64,000 bases of DNA from Sisyra terminalis (Eukaryota > Arthropoda > Insecta > Neuroptera > Sisyridae), in assembly GCA_958496175.1 (NCBI GenBank), contig OY292280.1:1240001-1304000 (forward strand), read 5' to 3'. The stretch's first letter is position 1. Every line of letters starts with the position of its first letter. Of the stretch, positions 1 to 12,835 are shown in pieces. The notes beneath the pieces are model-generated. The model searched no databases. It saw only the letters and a list, made by a program, of their open reading frames with translations, and was not told the DNA's origin. The position numbers and the translations under genes were made by a program.

Positions 1-20
1 TGTACGATAGTATTAAAAAA

Positions 21-3000
21 ATGCCAAAATTGTGTCCGTTTTCCAAGTGGAATTGTCTCCTGGGTATCAGTGTATTGATTGTGGGTTTGATCAGCATTAT
101 CAGTGGCGAAAATTGTTCCAATAACGTTGGTCTGATAAAAGAGTCGAACGATTTAACGGAAGCGCGACATTTGAAACGTAATTTGTGGAGTTCCGATGAA
201 GACCGGCAAATTCGGGAGTGCGAATACATTTGCTGGAACGGAACGTGCGAAGTTCGGGTTGCAGTTATCTTGCCGAAGAACAAGTCCAACCTGGCTTCAT
301 TGCATCGGGTAAATTAGTCTCGGAATGGAAAATTAGGGATTAAGCAATTTGTGGTTGTTCTAGGTACTGGCTGTGTTGGAATTAGCACGACAGGATGCCC
401 ACATTGAGGGTTGGCTTCCCATTTGGCTGAGTATTCGGTGGTATCTGCGAGATGACCATTGTCATGCGAGTCGGGCAACAATTGCCGCAATGGATAGTTA
501 CGCTTTCTGCAGCCATATCATCTTCGGACCAATTTGCGAATATTCTTTAGGTACTCAATTGAATCCAAACATCTTAAATATTAAGTTTGCTGATCGATGA
601 GATGTTTTCTTTGGTGTGGAGAAATAGTCTCTCCTAGTCCATCCGCATCAATTCCATGCACATTACAATTTGCGTTGTATTTGAACTATTAAACTCACTT
701 GTTGTAATTAACGCAGTTGATCTCTGTTCGTAATACTTTCCGTTAGTATAGAGCCTAACGAGTTCTACATTAGTAGAACTGAGGATTCAGAACTTGGAGT
801 TATGGAAGTGGAATATTGTGAAGAAACTGGGGCTAAAAACCTCTAAGGACTAAATATTCCTCTCAACTAGAGGCTTCAATTCCTAACAGTTTTATGCTCA
901 ACCCAGTATAGTAAATACACCCTATACCGATTAGCCAACAAAATTTTAAAATTTGAATTTTCCAAAATTTGCCAATCGATGTGAAATCATTTGTACAGGT
1001 TTGGTAAAGCTGCTTTTAAATTGGTAGTGACTTAAGATCTAAAAAAATAAATCGTTTTTCACAAGCGATTTCCCATTGATTGCTCAAAAAATTATCCGAC
1101 TTCTTCAGTGAACCTACTTTGAATTTTTTTATTTTCATTCTATAATATTTGTTTGAAATAATTTAGCTTCGGTTGGAAGGATCGTGAAATTTTTAGGATC
1201 GCACGGTACTCCTTTGGTGACCGTTGGTGGTCTATCGTTCGATTTTCAAATTCCTAAGCAGGCATTCGACAGTGAATACCACATGAACGTTCGTGTTGGA
1301 ACAGTGGCATTTCGGGATATATCCCGGTTTTTGTTGGCCCTAATTCGCAGGTGCGATCAACAACCAAAAGCTGAGAATAAGGGTTAAAAAAGAATACTTT
1401 TCTAGATATAATTGGAGCAAAGTGGCACTGTTGTATGAGCCAAACGGACAAAATGAGGTGGCCGGTTTGAATACGTGTTTATTGATGATGAAAACTTTCA
1501 TGGAAGATTTGAAGAATGTTCCGGAATTCGAGAAGATAACCGTGGACTTGAGTGTCGTGACGCGTACTAGTCACACAATTCGGGAAACTCTGATTCGAGA
1601 AATTGGTGCCAATTTTGCAGGTAAATGTTTCAGAATGCATGCAAGAGTGGTTCTCTTATGGAACACTAACATCTATTTTCGCGACTATACAAACGGAAGT
1701 CGCGAAAATACTAACACCTATTACCATTTTTCCGCTAAGTTCTTAAGAATTTTATAAGTTTGAAGTTTATAAACGGGCAAATTACAGTTTCGATTATGTG
1801 TGCAAATCCGTCGCTCGTTCGACAAGTTATGCTAGCCGCCGAAGAACTAAACATGACCAATTCTGGAGAGTATGTTTTTTTTAGTATTGAACTCGATAAC
1901 AGGTAATATTTTCGAGAAACAACCGAAGTCACAGTTGTACAGTTTACCTCTACTGGAACTGTTACAGTATTCGACCATCTCGCCAAGAACCATGGTTCAA
2001 CTCTTCCGACTCAAACGAAATGAATTCCCGTGCTCGGGAAGCTTTCAAAGCTCTGATGACTATCACCGGACATGCGCCAAACTATACAAAGCTCATGAAT
2101 TTGTCGCAACGTGTCTTTCAAATGTCGGAACCACACTATTTCTCATCAGCACTTCCAGTACCACGATCTTTTGAGCTGTTAACGACAATTGTTGCCTCAT
2201 TTTACGATGCCTTTAGTTTATACGCGAGAGCCCTCAAATTCATCATTGACAAATCAAGCAACTTCCGATTGAATGATTCATTAATTACAGGACACGAATT
2301 AGTCGACACGATGAACCAACTAACTTTTGAAGGTTCTTATACTTAAACACTACAATTCTATCATCCAAAAACTTTCAGCATCCAATACTTCATTAACCCT
2401 CAACCACATCCTCAAAAAATAAACCAACTACTTGTGGTACCAAAACTTCCTAATCCACCTCCTTGACGAGTTTCTCTACATTGAATCTTTAAAGGTACTA
2501 TCATATCTCAGCTTCCTTCTTATTCCAATTGATAGGGTTACCAATTCTCCAATTTTAGTCCGGAGACTCCTAAAAAATTAAGCTTTCTCCAGGATTTTTT
2601 GTTTTTATTTTGAACACTTTTTCTTGTAAATATACTTTCTTTTTATTAAATGCATTTCTCCGGATTAAGGCATAAGATCTCCAGACTTTCTGAAATTTAG
2701 AATTGGTAACTCTACCAATTGATCTCCTAATATCTAATCAGAGATAACATCCAATCTCCTTTTAATCAGAGGAACCATTCATCCAGGTATCTAAGGTTCC
2801 GGTTTGTTTTCGCAGTTTCTACTCGGGTGATCCTAGAAATTGAAGGTAGAACTTAGCAATCAAATATGAGAGGCAGTTTCCACCCTCTCATTATATTTTC
2901 TAAATCTTTTGGTTCAGCTCCAAGCATGATTTATATTCTAGAGCGGATATGCTTCCTCGTATTACAAAGGTTCGACTTTTAAATTGAAATCTATCGTTGA

Positions 3001-6000
3001 TTACTTTGCCACTCATCACATAGCACTTACGGTGAAATTCAATACTACTTGCTGACCACTGATAAAATTACTTTTATTAAATAAAATTGGTTTTTCGACG
3101 GTTTTAATAGCTTTTTTGAACATAGGTTTAACAATAGGTTGATGCATTCTAACAAGGTTGATAGAAAAATAAGATGTATAGAGTTTTATTCTTTTCTTAA
3201 ATCATAATTAGTTTTTAAGATTTTCGCAATGAAACTGATTAAATCGGAAATGATCCTCAAATTTTGGGGATAACGTCATTCGGGATATTTTCCGATTGGT
3301 TTTTTTTTATTATTGATTCTGAGTTTAGGGGTAACAGGACCGGTACACATGGACTCAAATGGGGATCGAATCAATGTGAGATACCACCTGTTAAATATGA
3401 ATCCAGAAAACTATCTGTATGAGGTATTTAGGTCAATATTTCAATAACTTATAGCCGAAATGAATGTAAGTGGAACATAATTTTTTAGGTGGTGGCCACA
3501 TTTTGTACGAAGGAATTTCAAATAATTGAAGATCGTACGATTTATTGGCCAGGAAATTCGTTAACAGCGCCGTCTTCGAGCCCTAACTGCGGATTTGATA
3601 ACTCCAAATGTCCATCGACGTGTAAGATCAAATGTTGACGTTGAATTTCGGTAGAGTGATCAAATTGGACGTTGAGTAAAAATACCGTTGAATTGTACGA
3701 CGTTCAATAACGCCCAATTTGATCACCTTGGGAAATTCAACGTTATACGTTTAAACAAACAAGCAATTCAACGAACTTTTATAGTTCTTTCTTGTGGATG
3801 CCACGGTTTTTGTTTTGTCGGTATCCGAACCAAAAGCCTTGGCACAAAAAGGGTTGGTTTTAACAATTTTATAGATCAATACTAAGATGAAATATTTTTC
3901 GTTAGCTCTTTCATCCCCCGTTATAATCAGTATCATTCTGACGGTAATTATTGTGATTTTGATAACGACATCTTTTGTGATGTTTCGGTAAGACCACATA
4001 AATTGATACATTTTCTTTTCTCTAATGGATAATTCTTTGTTAGACATTATAAGTTGGAAGCGGAAATAGCGTCAATGACTTGGAAAATTCGTTCGGAAAG
4101 TATTCACAGCTTAGGTCGGTCGAAAGATAAATTTTTTGGAAGTCACATTTCGAAGATGGACTGGAAAAATTGGAGTCGTGTGGTACGAATTATACGATAA
4201 ACTAGCAGCAGAAAGTTGATTTGTTTGATTTTAGACAATATTTTCCAACATCGATGTCAATTTGAGCAAAAATCCAAAGTTGTACTCCATTTTGGGAAAG
4301 TATAAGGGTTGTACTGTTGCCATCAAATACTTGCCAATCACTAAAATTGAGCTGACTCGTTCCCTTTTGTTGGAACTAAAATTGGTTGGGGTGAAAATAT
4401 TTGATTTACAGAATGATTCAAAACTCAAATTACCTCATCAAATTCACCTGTCACCTGTAAAATGTGACCAGAGTTTTGAATCATTCTGTATATTGGCCAA
4501 GTATTTCAATGACTCCTATTCGTTTTTCAGATGAAAGACATCCAGAATGACCATTTGGTTAAATTTTATGGAGCCTGTTTGGACCCAAATAAGTGTTGTT
4601 TGGTCACTGAATACTGTTCACGAGGTAGTCTTGACGATATGTTAAAAAATTTGAACATCGAACTTGATTGGATGGTACAAATTTCATTTATCCACGATTT
4701 AATTCGGGTAAGATAAAAGTATGCTGAAATAAAATTTTAACCCCTCGTGATGTGTAATATAAACATTTAAATAATTTACAACCCTCTTAGCAAAAAAAAT
4801 AAGTTTAATATCCGAAATTTTCTTATACCAATCAATGGAAAATCGTTTCACAGCCCTGTTAACGCTATTTTTTTCAAATTGCTATTTACTGACTTTTTAT
4901 AACTACTAAGGTCCTTCGGTTTTGACCGAAAAAACTAGACTAACTATCAGATTTGGAGCGGCCACCTTGACCACTCGGCCACCAGTATACTTTATTTAAA
5001 ATTTCAATGTTTGTAAATGCTTTTATTCCTTTTCTTTAAACATTTTTAGTCATAGGTTGAATGGACTGAAAACTAATATGCATGTAACAAAAAAGGACAA
5101 CGACATAAACATGGCCGGTGATCAGACATACTACGCAATGCTACGCATCCGTTACATATTTTTGCCTTTGATTTCCAAGCATTTCCACATAATTTATTAT
5201 ATTTCAGAGCGTAAATTAAATTCTCTTTTATTTTACTACATCAAAAATACCACTTTATAAATCTATTTATAAATTGAGAATAATGTAATTAAGATTCTAT
5301 TCATTTTAAAACAACTAATAATTGAGAATGTGAACTAGTAATTAATTAATAATTAGTTATTACTTAAAAATAGATTCTATTGAATTTAATTTTGCCGCGT
5401 TTAATAACATAGCTAGTTTCACTACTCCTCCTTCAAATCAATTTTGTAAAGTTCTTTTCAAAACTCACCACGTGGCAATAACAATTTTGTAACCTCGATT
5501 ATTTGATAAACATCAATTATTTACTTAAAATAACTTTGATTAGCTTTAGAATTGATTTTTTTGGCTCATGTGTACTTTAGCACACCCACAATTTGGCAAT
5601 GTTGCATTTTCGACTTTGTTTTTTTAATTTAATTCGCGATCAACTCGGTCCATAATGAAAATTAAGCCACAAAAGAGAGAATTATACCATATTAGAATTA
5701 AATCATCAAACATATCGCGAATTAAATTAAAAACAAAGTCGAAAATGCAACGTTGCCAGATTGTGGGTGTGCTAAAGTACACTTGAGCCATTTTTTTTAT
5801 ATAATTATTCCAACCAAATGTAGATACATAGTGAATTTTCAATATATAAAACGGATTGAATTTGTATTTTCCCGCCATAAATGATTCCACCCTGTTCCAT
5901 CTTCAAAGAAGAAAATTGATAACTTCTGCTAGAGTATAACAAAAACAACGTATGTCTCTATTTCATGATTCCTTAGCGTTTATTCAATATTACTGTTGCA

Positions 6001-9000
6001 TTTCCGCCATTTTAACGAATTTTAAATGTAATGATATTTTTAACAGGGGTGTGAAAGAATCCGTTCCGTTTGCATCAGAATAGTTAAGCATTTAATTACT
6101 AGTTAATGTTATAGGAAAAAAATTATAAAGTAAATCCAAAACTTTTTTCTTCTGCGACAATATATTTATAAATAAAACAGAAAAATTGCTAAATGATAGA
6201 GAAAACTTTGATTTGGTGAAAATCGGTAATAGTTGAGTGGTTTTAATTGTAGAATATATTATTTTTTAAGGGACTGCATTATTTACATCATACAGAAATT
6301 CGATCCCACGGGACTTTAAAATCGTCGAACTGTGTGGTCGATAGTCGTTTAAGCCTAAAAATCACAGATTTCGGCCTCCACCAGTTGAGGCATCCAGAAT
6401 CTGCCAGCATTTCGAGCCAGGAAAATTTCGAATTTTGGAAAAGTATGTCGATAAAGTTGACGGAAAAAATAGAATCTAACAGTTTCAATGGTTTTGATTG
6501 GTAGGTAGGTTATGGACGGCGCCGGAACTGTTGCGGATGCTGCGGCCACCTCCTCGAGGAACTCAAAAAGGGGATACCTACTCGTTTGGAATAATTGTGC
6601 ACGAGATTGTTTTCCGGCGGGGTCCTTTCTGGTTGGGCGACTATGTAAATTTGCAAGCAAGAGGTAATTAAGAAGATGAAAAAGGGATGAGGGTGAAAAC
6701 AAATGATGTTATTGAATCTGGAGAAGACAAGGAATCCTGTCAAGCGACAGGATTTCTCTCTTACTCTCCAGCCGGGAAAATCTATCAACACGTTCGTTGT
6801 CCTGTGTGTCACTCCTCTTTGACTTGCGCTGCTCTTCTTGATTCGTAGAACCGGGACGCGAATGCTCCCGATTTTAATCCCCGAATATTGATGTTGTGGG
6901 TTGTTTTCCCACTGTTTCCCAACGACGTGGCTTCTCCTACGCGATCTTATGCAGACACGTAATAAACGGGCATCATTGCCTTTATCGTGATGACACACAT
7001 ACAATAACTGTGTTTACATCAAACGGGAATCACGTATCCTGGATTTTGTCCTCCGTTCTTGCGAATTTGTTTCCTGTAGATTTTAAGGGATGTTTTAACG
7101 AGATTTCGTATATCCCTTCGTGTGAATATAATGTAAAGAAATTGATCACATTTTGCGTTAGTTGTTCATATCATTAATGTGGTAGAAATTTTTTTGGTAA
7201 TTGTTGAAAATGTCGTTGACGATTCCCACTCCCGATGCGGTTTGTGAGGGAGAGTCTCCGACTCCACCACGTCGGGTTATCAGCCCTTTGTTGGAAGTTC
7301 GTCGTCCTCATTGCACCCTAAATTGCGATCATTGCAATATGATCCTAGAGGACCGCTTCAAGCACATAAGTAAGACCTAGGATTATGGAGTCAATCTAGT
7401 GAGGTCTCCCATTCATTTCACGTGTACTCATCCTTTTTTTTTCATCCAGAAATTATCGAAGGAGTAACACGTGGAACATCCCCCACGGTATTCAGCTCAG
7501 CCGGCAACGGATCCGTGATCCGGCCTAACATAGATGAGTCCTTCTGCGAAGAGCAAGTTGCCGTGCTGATGCGCCAGTGTTGGGCCGAAGATCCAGCAGA
7601 TCGTCCCGATTTTCACACCCTCAAAGCCACCATCCGAAAACTGAACAAGTAACCAACCCCTAACTCGTTTCAATTTCAAATTAATCAACCGCCGTTTTTC
7701 AGAGACTACGAAAGCGGTAATATCCTAGACAACCTACTTTCCCGCATGGAACAGTACGCCAACAATTTGGAAACTCTGGTCGAAGAACGAACCAAAGACT
7801 ATTTGGATGAAAAGAAGAAATGTGAGGAACTGCTCCATCAAGTCCTTCCAAAGTATTTGCAAAACTAACAATTTTATACACTCTTACGAAATCAAGTTTT
7901 GTACAACACTCATTTTGTGGAAAACTTGATATCAATTTAGCACTCTTATGGTGATACTTGAAGTAATCTAAAAACTCCGACACCAAATGATTTCCTTAAC
8001 TCAAATTTTTGCGACATCAGAAATAACTATTCAAAAATCCAATGTTTAACCCTCTTAAGGGTTGGAATTTTCCAAAATTTTTGGAAACTTTTTTCCAAAA
8101 TTTTAAAATATTCAATCTTTAAAATTATTTTGGCTAATCGGTATAGGGATGTTACCTGAAAAGATAAATCCACCTCCAGATAACCGTATTAACTTTAATT
8201 TTCATCATAAGAGTCAGCGTTACAGCTAGGAGATGGTGAGTTGGGCTCCTTCCAGAGGCGCAACCCTTAAAGCAGTGGTTCCTAACCTCATTAAAGGTAC
8301 TGACCCCTACTAATTGCATGTGCACATTCGCCAAACCCTTGTTAATTGGAAAAATAATATATGATTTCACATAATTCGGGGGTGTATCTTGATCACCGCC
8401 AAACCTGCGAGACTGACTTACCGAACCCTTGGGGTTCGATTGAACCCAGGTTAAGAACTACTGCCTTGGAGGAATGCACTTTTCTTATACTTTGAAAGAA
8501 TTTTTCTTGGAAAATCTAATTAGGAGTACTCATATTCCTAGCTGCAATTCTGATTAGGAGGACTTACGAATTAAGAAATGGAAAAACTGAGTTTTTAATT
8601 TTTTTTTAGATCTGTAGCAAATCAATTGATTAAAGGTCAATCAGTGATGGCAGAAACTTTCGATCAAGTGACAATTTATTTCAGCGATATTGTAGGGTTT
8701 ACCTCCCTTTCTGCCGAAAGTACACCCCTGCAGGTGGTCGACCTATTGAATGATCTATATTCAACATTTGATGCAATCAGCGAAAATTACGACGTTTATA
8801 AAGTAGGTCATTGAAACTGGATATTCCCGATCATTTATTCCAATAGTTTATTCCCTGAAATTTGAAAAAAAACAAATGTTATCGACTTAAACTTTTAAAA
8901 GATTAGAAGAAAAGAGTTAAATTTAGAAGCAATATATGGAAGTCAGAGTATGAATTTAACGGAATACGTAACTCGAGATCAATGTGGTTTTAATAAATAG

Positions 9001-10170
9001 AACTTCATATATATCTTAAGGGATCCGCTGTAAAAGACGGCTGCTAGGAAAGGGGTTTAAAAATGTGAATCAATGGGATCTGTGGAAAATGGATGTGGAA
9101 TTTGATATAAAAGTTTTTTTTTTCCAAAAATAAATTGAGTTTTTTTCGGAATTTGAAGAACTTTGGATGTCCACAAGGGTGGCGGGGCGAAAGAGGGGGG
9201 ATGTTAGAAAAAGTCTAAAAATTTAAGAAAAATCGTATGTCCTTTCAGAATGAATTACGTGGATGAATTTATGTATATGGAGCAAATCCGAGTTACGTAT
9301 ACCCGAATATAATGTGGCGAAAAATCAGGAAATTTTGATTGGGAAAATGATTGGGAATATGGTGTACCGATTTGATTCTATTGGATTGGTTGGACTAGGT
9401 GGAGACAACTGGGGATGCTTATATGGTGGCGTCGGGACTTCCGGAACGGAATGGAACGTTACATGCCCGTGAAATAGCCCGGATGTCCCTAGCCTTGTTA
9501 TCAGCGGTTCATAATTTTGTTATCCGCCACCGACCAAACGAACAGCTGAAACTACGAATCGGGATTCACACTGGACCTTGTGTAGCTGGAGTGGTGGGAT
9601 TGAAAATGCCGCGCTATTGCCTCTTTGGGGATACGGTTAATACGGCTTCGCGAATGGAATCAAATGGAGAAGCACTTCGAATCCATGTGAGCGAGGTCAC
9701 CAAAAAAGTTCTGGACACCTTTGGAACGTTCCTGCTGGAATATCGTGGAGAAGTTGAAATGAAGGTAGGCTTGGCAAAAGTTTTTGGGAAAATATATTGG
9801 TTGTAGATTCCCAAATGGTTGTAATTTTAGATAAATCGTGTTTAAGGAACTATCTGAGTCGTTTATGATTCTGGAAACTTCTTGACGAATTAGTGATATT
9901 TTTTGATTATAGGGGAAAGGAAAGATGGTGACGTATTGGTTGAATGGAGAAAAGAAATCTGAAAATACAGAAGTTCCAGGATCCATTCCAAAATCCATAC
10001 CGCAGTCTTCTGTTAGTATACAGATCGGAAGTCCGGTGCCTGTTCAGAAAATCATCTGTGCCTCGGATGAATCTACGTTAAGTGATGTTTCTAAGCCAAA
10101 AAACGGTTCTAGAAAACTCATCAACAATGGATCTGAAACCACTGAACCGCTACTACCTTCGAAAAACTGA
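21..10170 (+). CDS. Receptor-type (membrane) guanylate cyclase, 20 exons
   Basis: Makes cGMP from GTP at the plasma membrane. Exons, all phase-consistent: 21-308, 364-550, 1167-1350, 1406-1620, 1788-1902, 1968-2332, 3329-3423, 3489-3621, 3906-3987, 4044-4182, 4235-4384, 4531-4707, 6271-6442, 6505-6644, 7249-7369, 7450-7648, 7703-7852, 8610-8802, 9399-9764, 9913-10170; 1242 residues in all. Order of parts: hydrophobic leader, extracellular ANF-receptor ligand-binding domain ([19 protein letters not shown]), one membrane helix near residue 530, kinase-homology domain, linker helix (about 890-950), catalytic domain. The kinase-homology domain keeps VAIK and DFG, but HGTLKSSN replaces the HRD loop, so it is a pseudokinase. 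The cyclase keeps the metal aspartates (FSDIVGF near 997, TGDAY near 1041), guanine-selecting E1037 and C1109 (PRYC), and catalytic N1116 and R1120. The start is the first ATG, followed by the leader; only 20 bases precede it, so a further 5' exon is possible. The closest fly subtype was not determined. Confidence 0.95.
921..1015 (+). repeat. Family C fragment (left end)
   Basis: Begins CCCTATACCGATTAGCC, the end shared with copies near 41.7, 43.3 and 54.1 kb, and runs into the shared GCCAATCGATG segment. It lies in intron 2 of the guanylate cyclase gene and is cut short. Confidence 0.6.
4895..4990 (-). repeat. tRNA-derived SINE copy
   Basis: Read on the minus strand it opens with TACTGGTGGCCGAGTGGTC, a good class II tRNA A-box (TGGCCGAGTGG), and ends with the family tail CCTTAGTAGTTATAAA. 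The B-box region has been replaced by a short hairpin-like TTTTTTCGGTCAAAACCGAA. It lies in intron 12 of the guanylate cyclase gene. Confidence 0.6.
5562..5790. mobile_element. Family A hairpin MITE, full length
   Basis: Starts TGGCTCATGTGTACTTTAGC and ends GCTAAAGTACACTTGAGCCA. The two halves are near-perfect inverted repeats of about 110 bp round a short AT-rich centre, with no coding capacity. Flanked by TTTTTT on both sides, consistent with a 6-bp target duplication but not decisive in a T run. It sits in intron 12 of the guanylate cyclase gene. Confidence 0.8.
5878..6040. repeat. Dispersed repeat N, copy 1
   Basis: Shares a string of matching blocks (AATGATTCCA, AACTTCTG, AGTATAACAAA, TCATGATT, TTGCATTTCCGCCATTTT) in the same order with 40995-41160. 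No ends or coding content are recognisable. Confidence 0.55.
8046..8150 (-). repeat. Family C fragment (right end)
   Basis: Ends in GGCTAATCGGTATAGGG, the reverse complement of the family C terminus. It lies in intron 17 of the guanylate cyclase gene. The inner part, with repeated CCAAAATTTT blocks, is rearranged. Confidence 0.55.
8273..8463. mobile_element. hAT-like MITE
   Basis: Terminal inverted repeats CAGTGGTTCCTAACCT and AGGTTAAGAACTACTG are typical of hAT elements. The flanking octamers CCTTAAAG and CCTTGGAG match at six of eight positions, consistent with a decayed 8-bp target duplication. No coding capacity. A related copy is at 52395-52624. Confidence 0.7.
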
Positions 10171-11864
10171 GCTTTTTAGATAATACTTACACATGTGGAC
10201 TGAACAGCGATTATCGGTGATGTCCTGTTTTTCATTTGAATTTTTCCTATATTTCGAATTTGTCCTAATTTTTTCGATAAAAAAATATCTTCATACCAAA
10301 TGTTTAATGGGATCCAAAGCACAATTTGTGAGTTTCTAAGAATATGCTTAAATCGGTGCTATTTTGACAAAGTCTAGTTAATATTTTTGCACGCATATCA
10401 TATTCATGTTACCAAAAAAAAAAGCTCGGAAAATTTGTAAATTTGCATTTTTCTCTCTCTAGAAAAATTATCATGTATGTACAATACAACGCACATTCTT
10501 TACACTGCGCAGACGTGACTTGCGCACAAAAGTGCACCTACTTACAATCAAATTTTGTAGGGTTAATAATAGTGGAACCATGCCAAATTATAGATTTAAG
10601 ATATCGCGAAGATCAGAATTTAGAAATCATGTAATAAGATCAGATCATGGATTCACCACATGCATTGCAACAGTAGCTTTAATTTATTATTTAAAAAAAA
10701 AAATAAAAAATAAACTATAACCTTAAACTTTTATCTCACTATTTTAACAACGAAACTACAAGTCTCACGACTGTTTTATTCGCTCATTATAAAACTATGT
10801 TTAAATTTATCTTTTGGTTAAACTCTGGTTAACTATCAAAATCATTCTAATTCCAATTTTCATAAAGTATAATGAAAATCATTCAGTTAAATTAAAGCTA
10901 ACGTAAGTTTATCTGTAGAATAACGAAAGTATTACTCTAAACAAAAAATCTTATGTTAATTATACTCTAGATTAATTCTGACTGATTTTTTCACTTATTC
11001 TCCAGATAAACTCGATACTAAACTATTGCTCCCCTCAGAGAGAGAAAACAGTATAATTGAAATAGAGAACTGAAGTCGAAACGATCTCTATAACCGGACA
11101 GTTTATTTGTTGATTAACTCGAGTTTAACTCTTATGCCAGTAGTACGTTCTAGGTAAGTTTTAATCGATATTTAAAAAAAGTTATATTTGAGTTATAGAA
11201 TATTTGTTGTTTTTTATAATTTACTATATATAAATCATGGATATAATTCGAACTAGTATATAAAAATCGTGCTTCACATATGTTTTTCAATTATGATGAA
11301 ATCTTCATAGGCTATATACATTTTTTTCACTTGAGGAGTTATAGAAAATTATCACACTATACTCTATCAAAAAATCCACGTAGGAATCCATGTGGATTCC
11401 TATAGGAATCCACATAGGAATATAAAATGATTTTCACAGTAATTTCTCATAAAATTTTATAGGATAGCTCTATAAATTAGTTATAAAAAATCAATTTTAC
11501 TTATTTATTAATTTTCATATATTTCTGCGGAATGTAAAACTAAATTTGTCCTCCAGTATTAATTAAACGATTTAATATTGCAAAGGACATTCGACATTAA
11601 AAGCATATTATAAATTATGAAAAATAGTACCATTACGTCAATTAGCGTCGATGGGAAAAATGAAACTTAGTGCATAATATCTTGCAATGTCGGGTGAATG
11701 GATGGCAAAAATATCTAAACTTAAATTGAAAAATAAGGTTATGTTATTTACTGCCCGCCAATTGGAAATATTGCTTCCAGCCCTCAATTTTTTATTTCCC
11801 ACATCAATCCACCTAAAGCCATGCTTTCTTTTGTGGATTTTTTTGATAGGGTAGTCATAAAAAA
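10171..11864. other. Intergenic AT-rich DNA downstream of the guanylate cyclase gene
   Basis: Holds the 3' untranslated region of the cyclase gene; AATAAA at 10702-10707 is a candidate poly(A) signal. A small palindromic patch of GGAATCCA blocks lies near 11376-11425. I see no gene here. Confidence 0.6.
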
Positions 11865-12065
11865 TAGGAGTACTTAATGAATGTTGACGAAGATAGCATG
11901 ATAATCGAAATACGTACATAAAGCTTCAGTTCAAATAAATATTTTACTTGCCATACATTCTTCCGAAGCATTAGAAAAATAATTTAGGACAATTCAATGA
12001 CTTCTGAAGAAGATTGCATGGCAATCGAAATGATGCATATGAAGTATTCAAATATTCCTCTCATA
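11865..12065 (+). repeat. Family B-related fragment with two hairpin motifs
   Basis: At about 12003 the motif CTGAAGA, A, GATTGC, ATG, GCAATC, GAAA matches the family B core with a perfect 6-bp hairpin. A more decayed version (GACGAAGATAGC then ATAATCGAAATACG) lies near 11885. Confidence 0.55.
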
Positions 12066-12835
12066 GTACAATTTATGTTTATAGATTACTTTTGGTATAT
12101 TATATCGAATTTGTATTTAGTTCAATTTCGTCGATGCACCACTGCTGGCATTACATGAATAATTGTTATCTTTAATACATATATATTATACATCAACATA
12201 TTATATGATAACATAGAACTATACATTATATTTATATATATTTTGAAGAAAATATTTGAGAATTTATTTAGGAAATACAAAAAAAAAAATATTTGAAGAG
12301 TATTAATAACATTGAAATATATTACTAGTTATATGGATACGAAAATATTTAACGTGAAATTTTTAGTGAAAAAATGTTACTTGAAAAAAAAAGGACCATA
12401 TTATTAATAATTGTAATATCTACAGGGCCTATTAAAATATAGAATTGATTTGTAAATAAAGAATTGACAACTATTAGTTGAATTAGACATATTCTTATTA
12501 TTTTTTAAATGTAAATATAACGTAACATAGATATTATTGATCTTAGTTATGAACTAAATGAAAATAATGATGTACTGTTGTAAAACGTTATGCAAATTAA
12601 AATATAAATTTAAAAAAAAATAATTCACTCTTTTCTTGGGTGTAAATCATAAATTTTTACTGCAACAAAACGAATAAAGACTTTCCAATTTCCATCGAGG
12701 AAATAATCCCATATAATGCGATTTCAGTTGCTGAATTGTTCATTTGTTTATTTGATATAGTATATGCAACCCACCGTACATTCATGTATTCTTCTCTATT
12801 CTTCTCATTTGAGAGTTCGAGTCCGGAATCACCAC

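Noticed and set aside
6510..7004. 164-codon open frame on the minus strand
   Set aside because: It is antisense to guanylate cyclase exon 14 and the following intron, with no domain; the plus-strand exons are clear.
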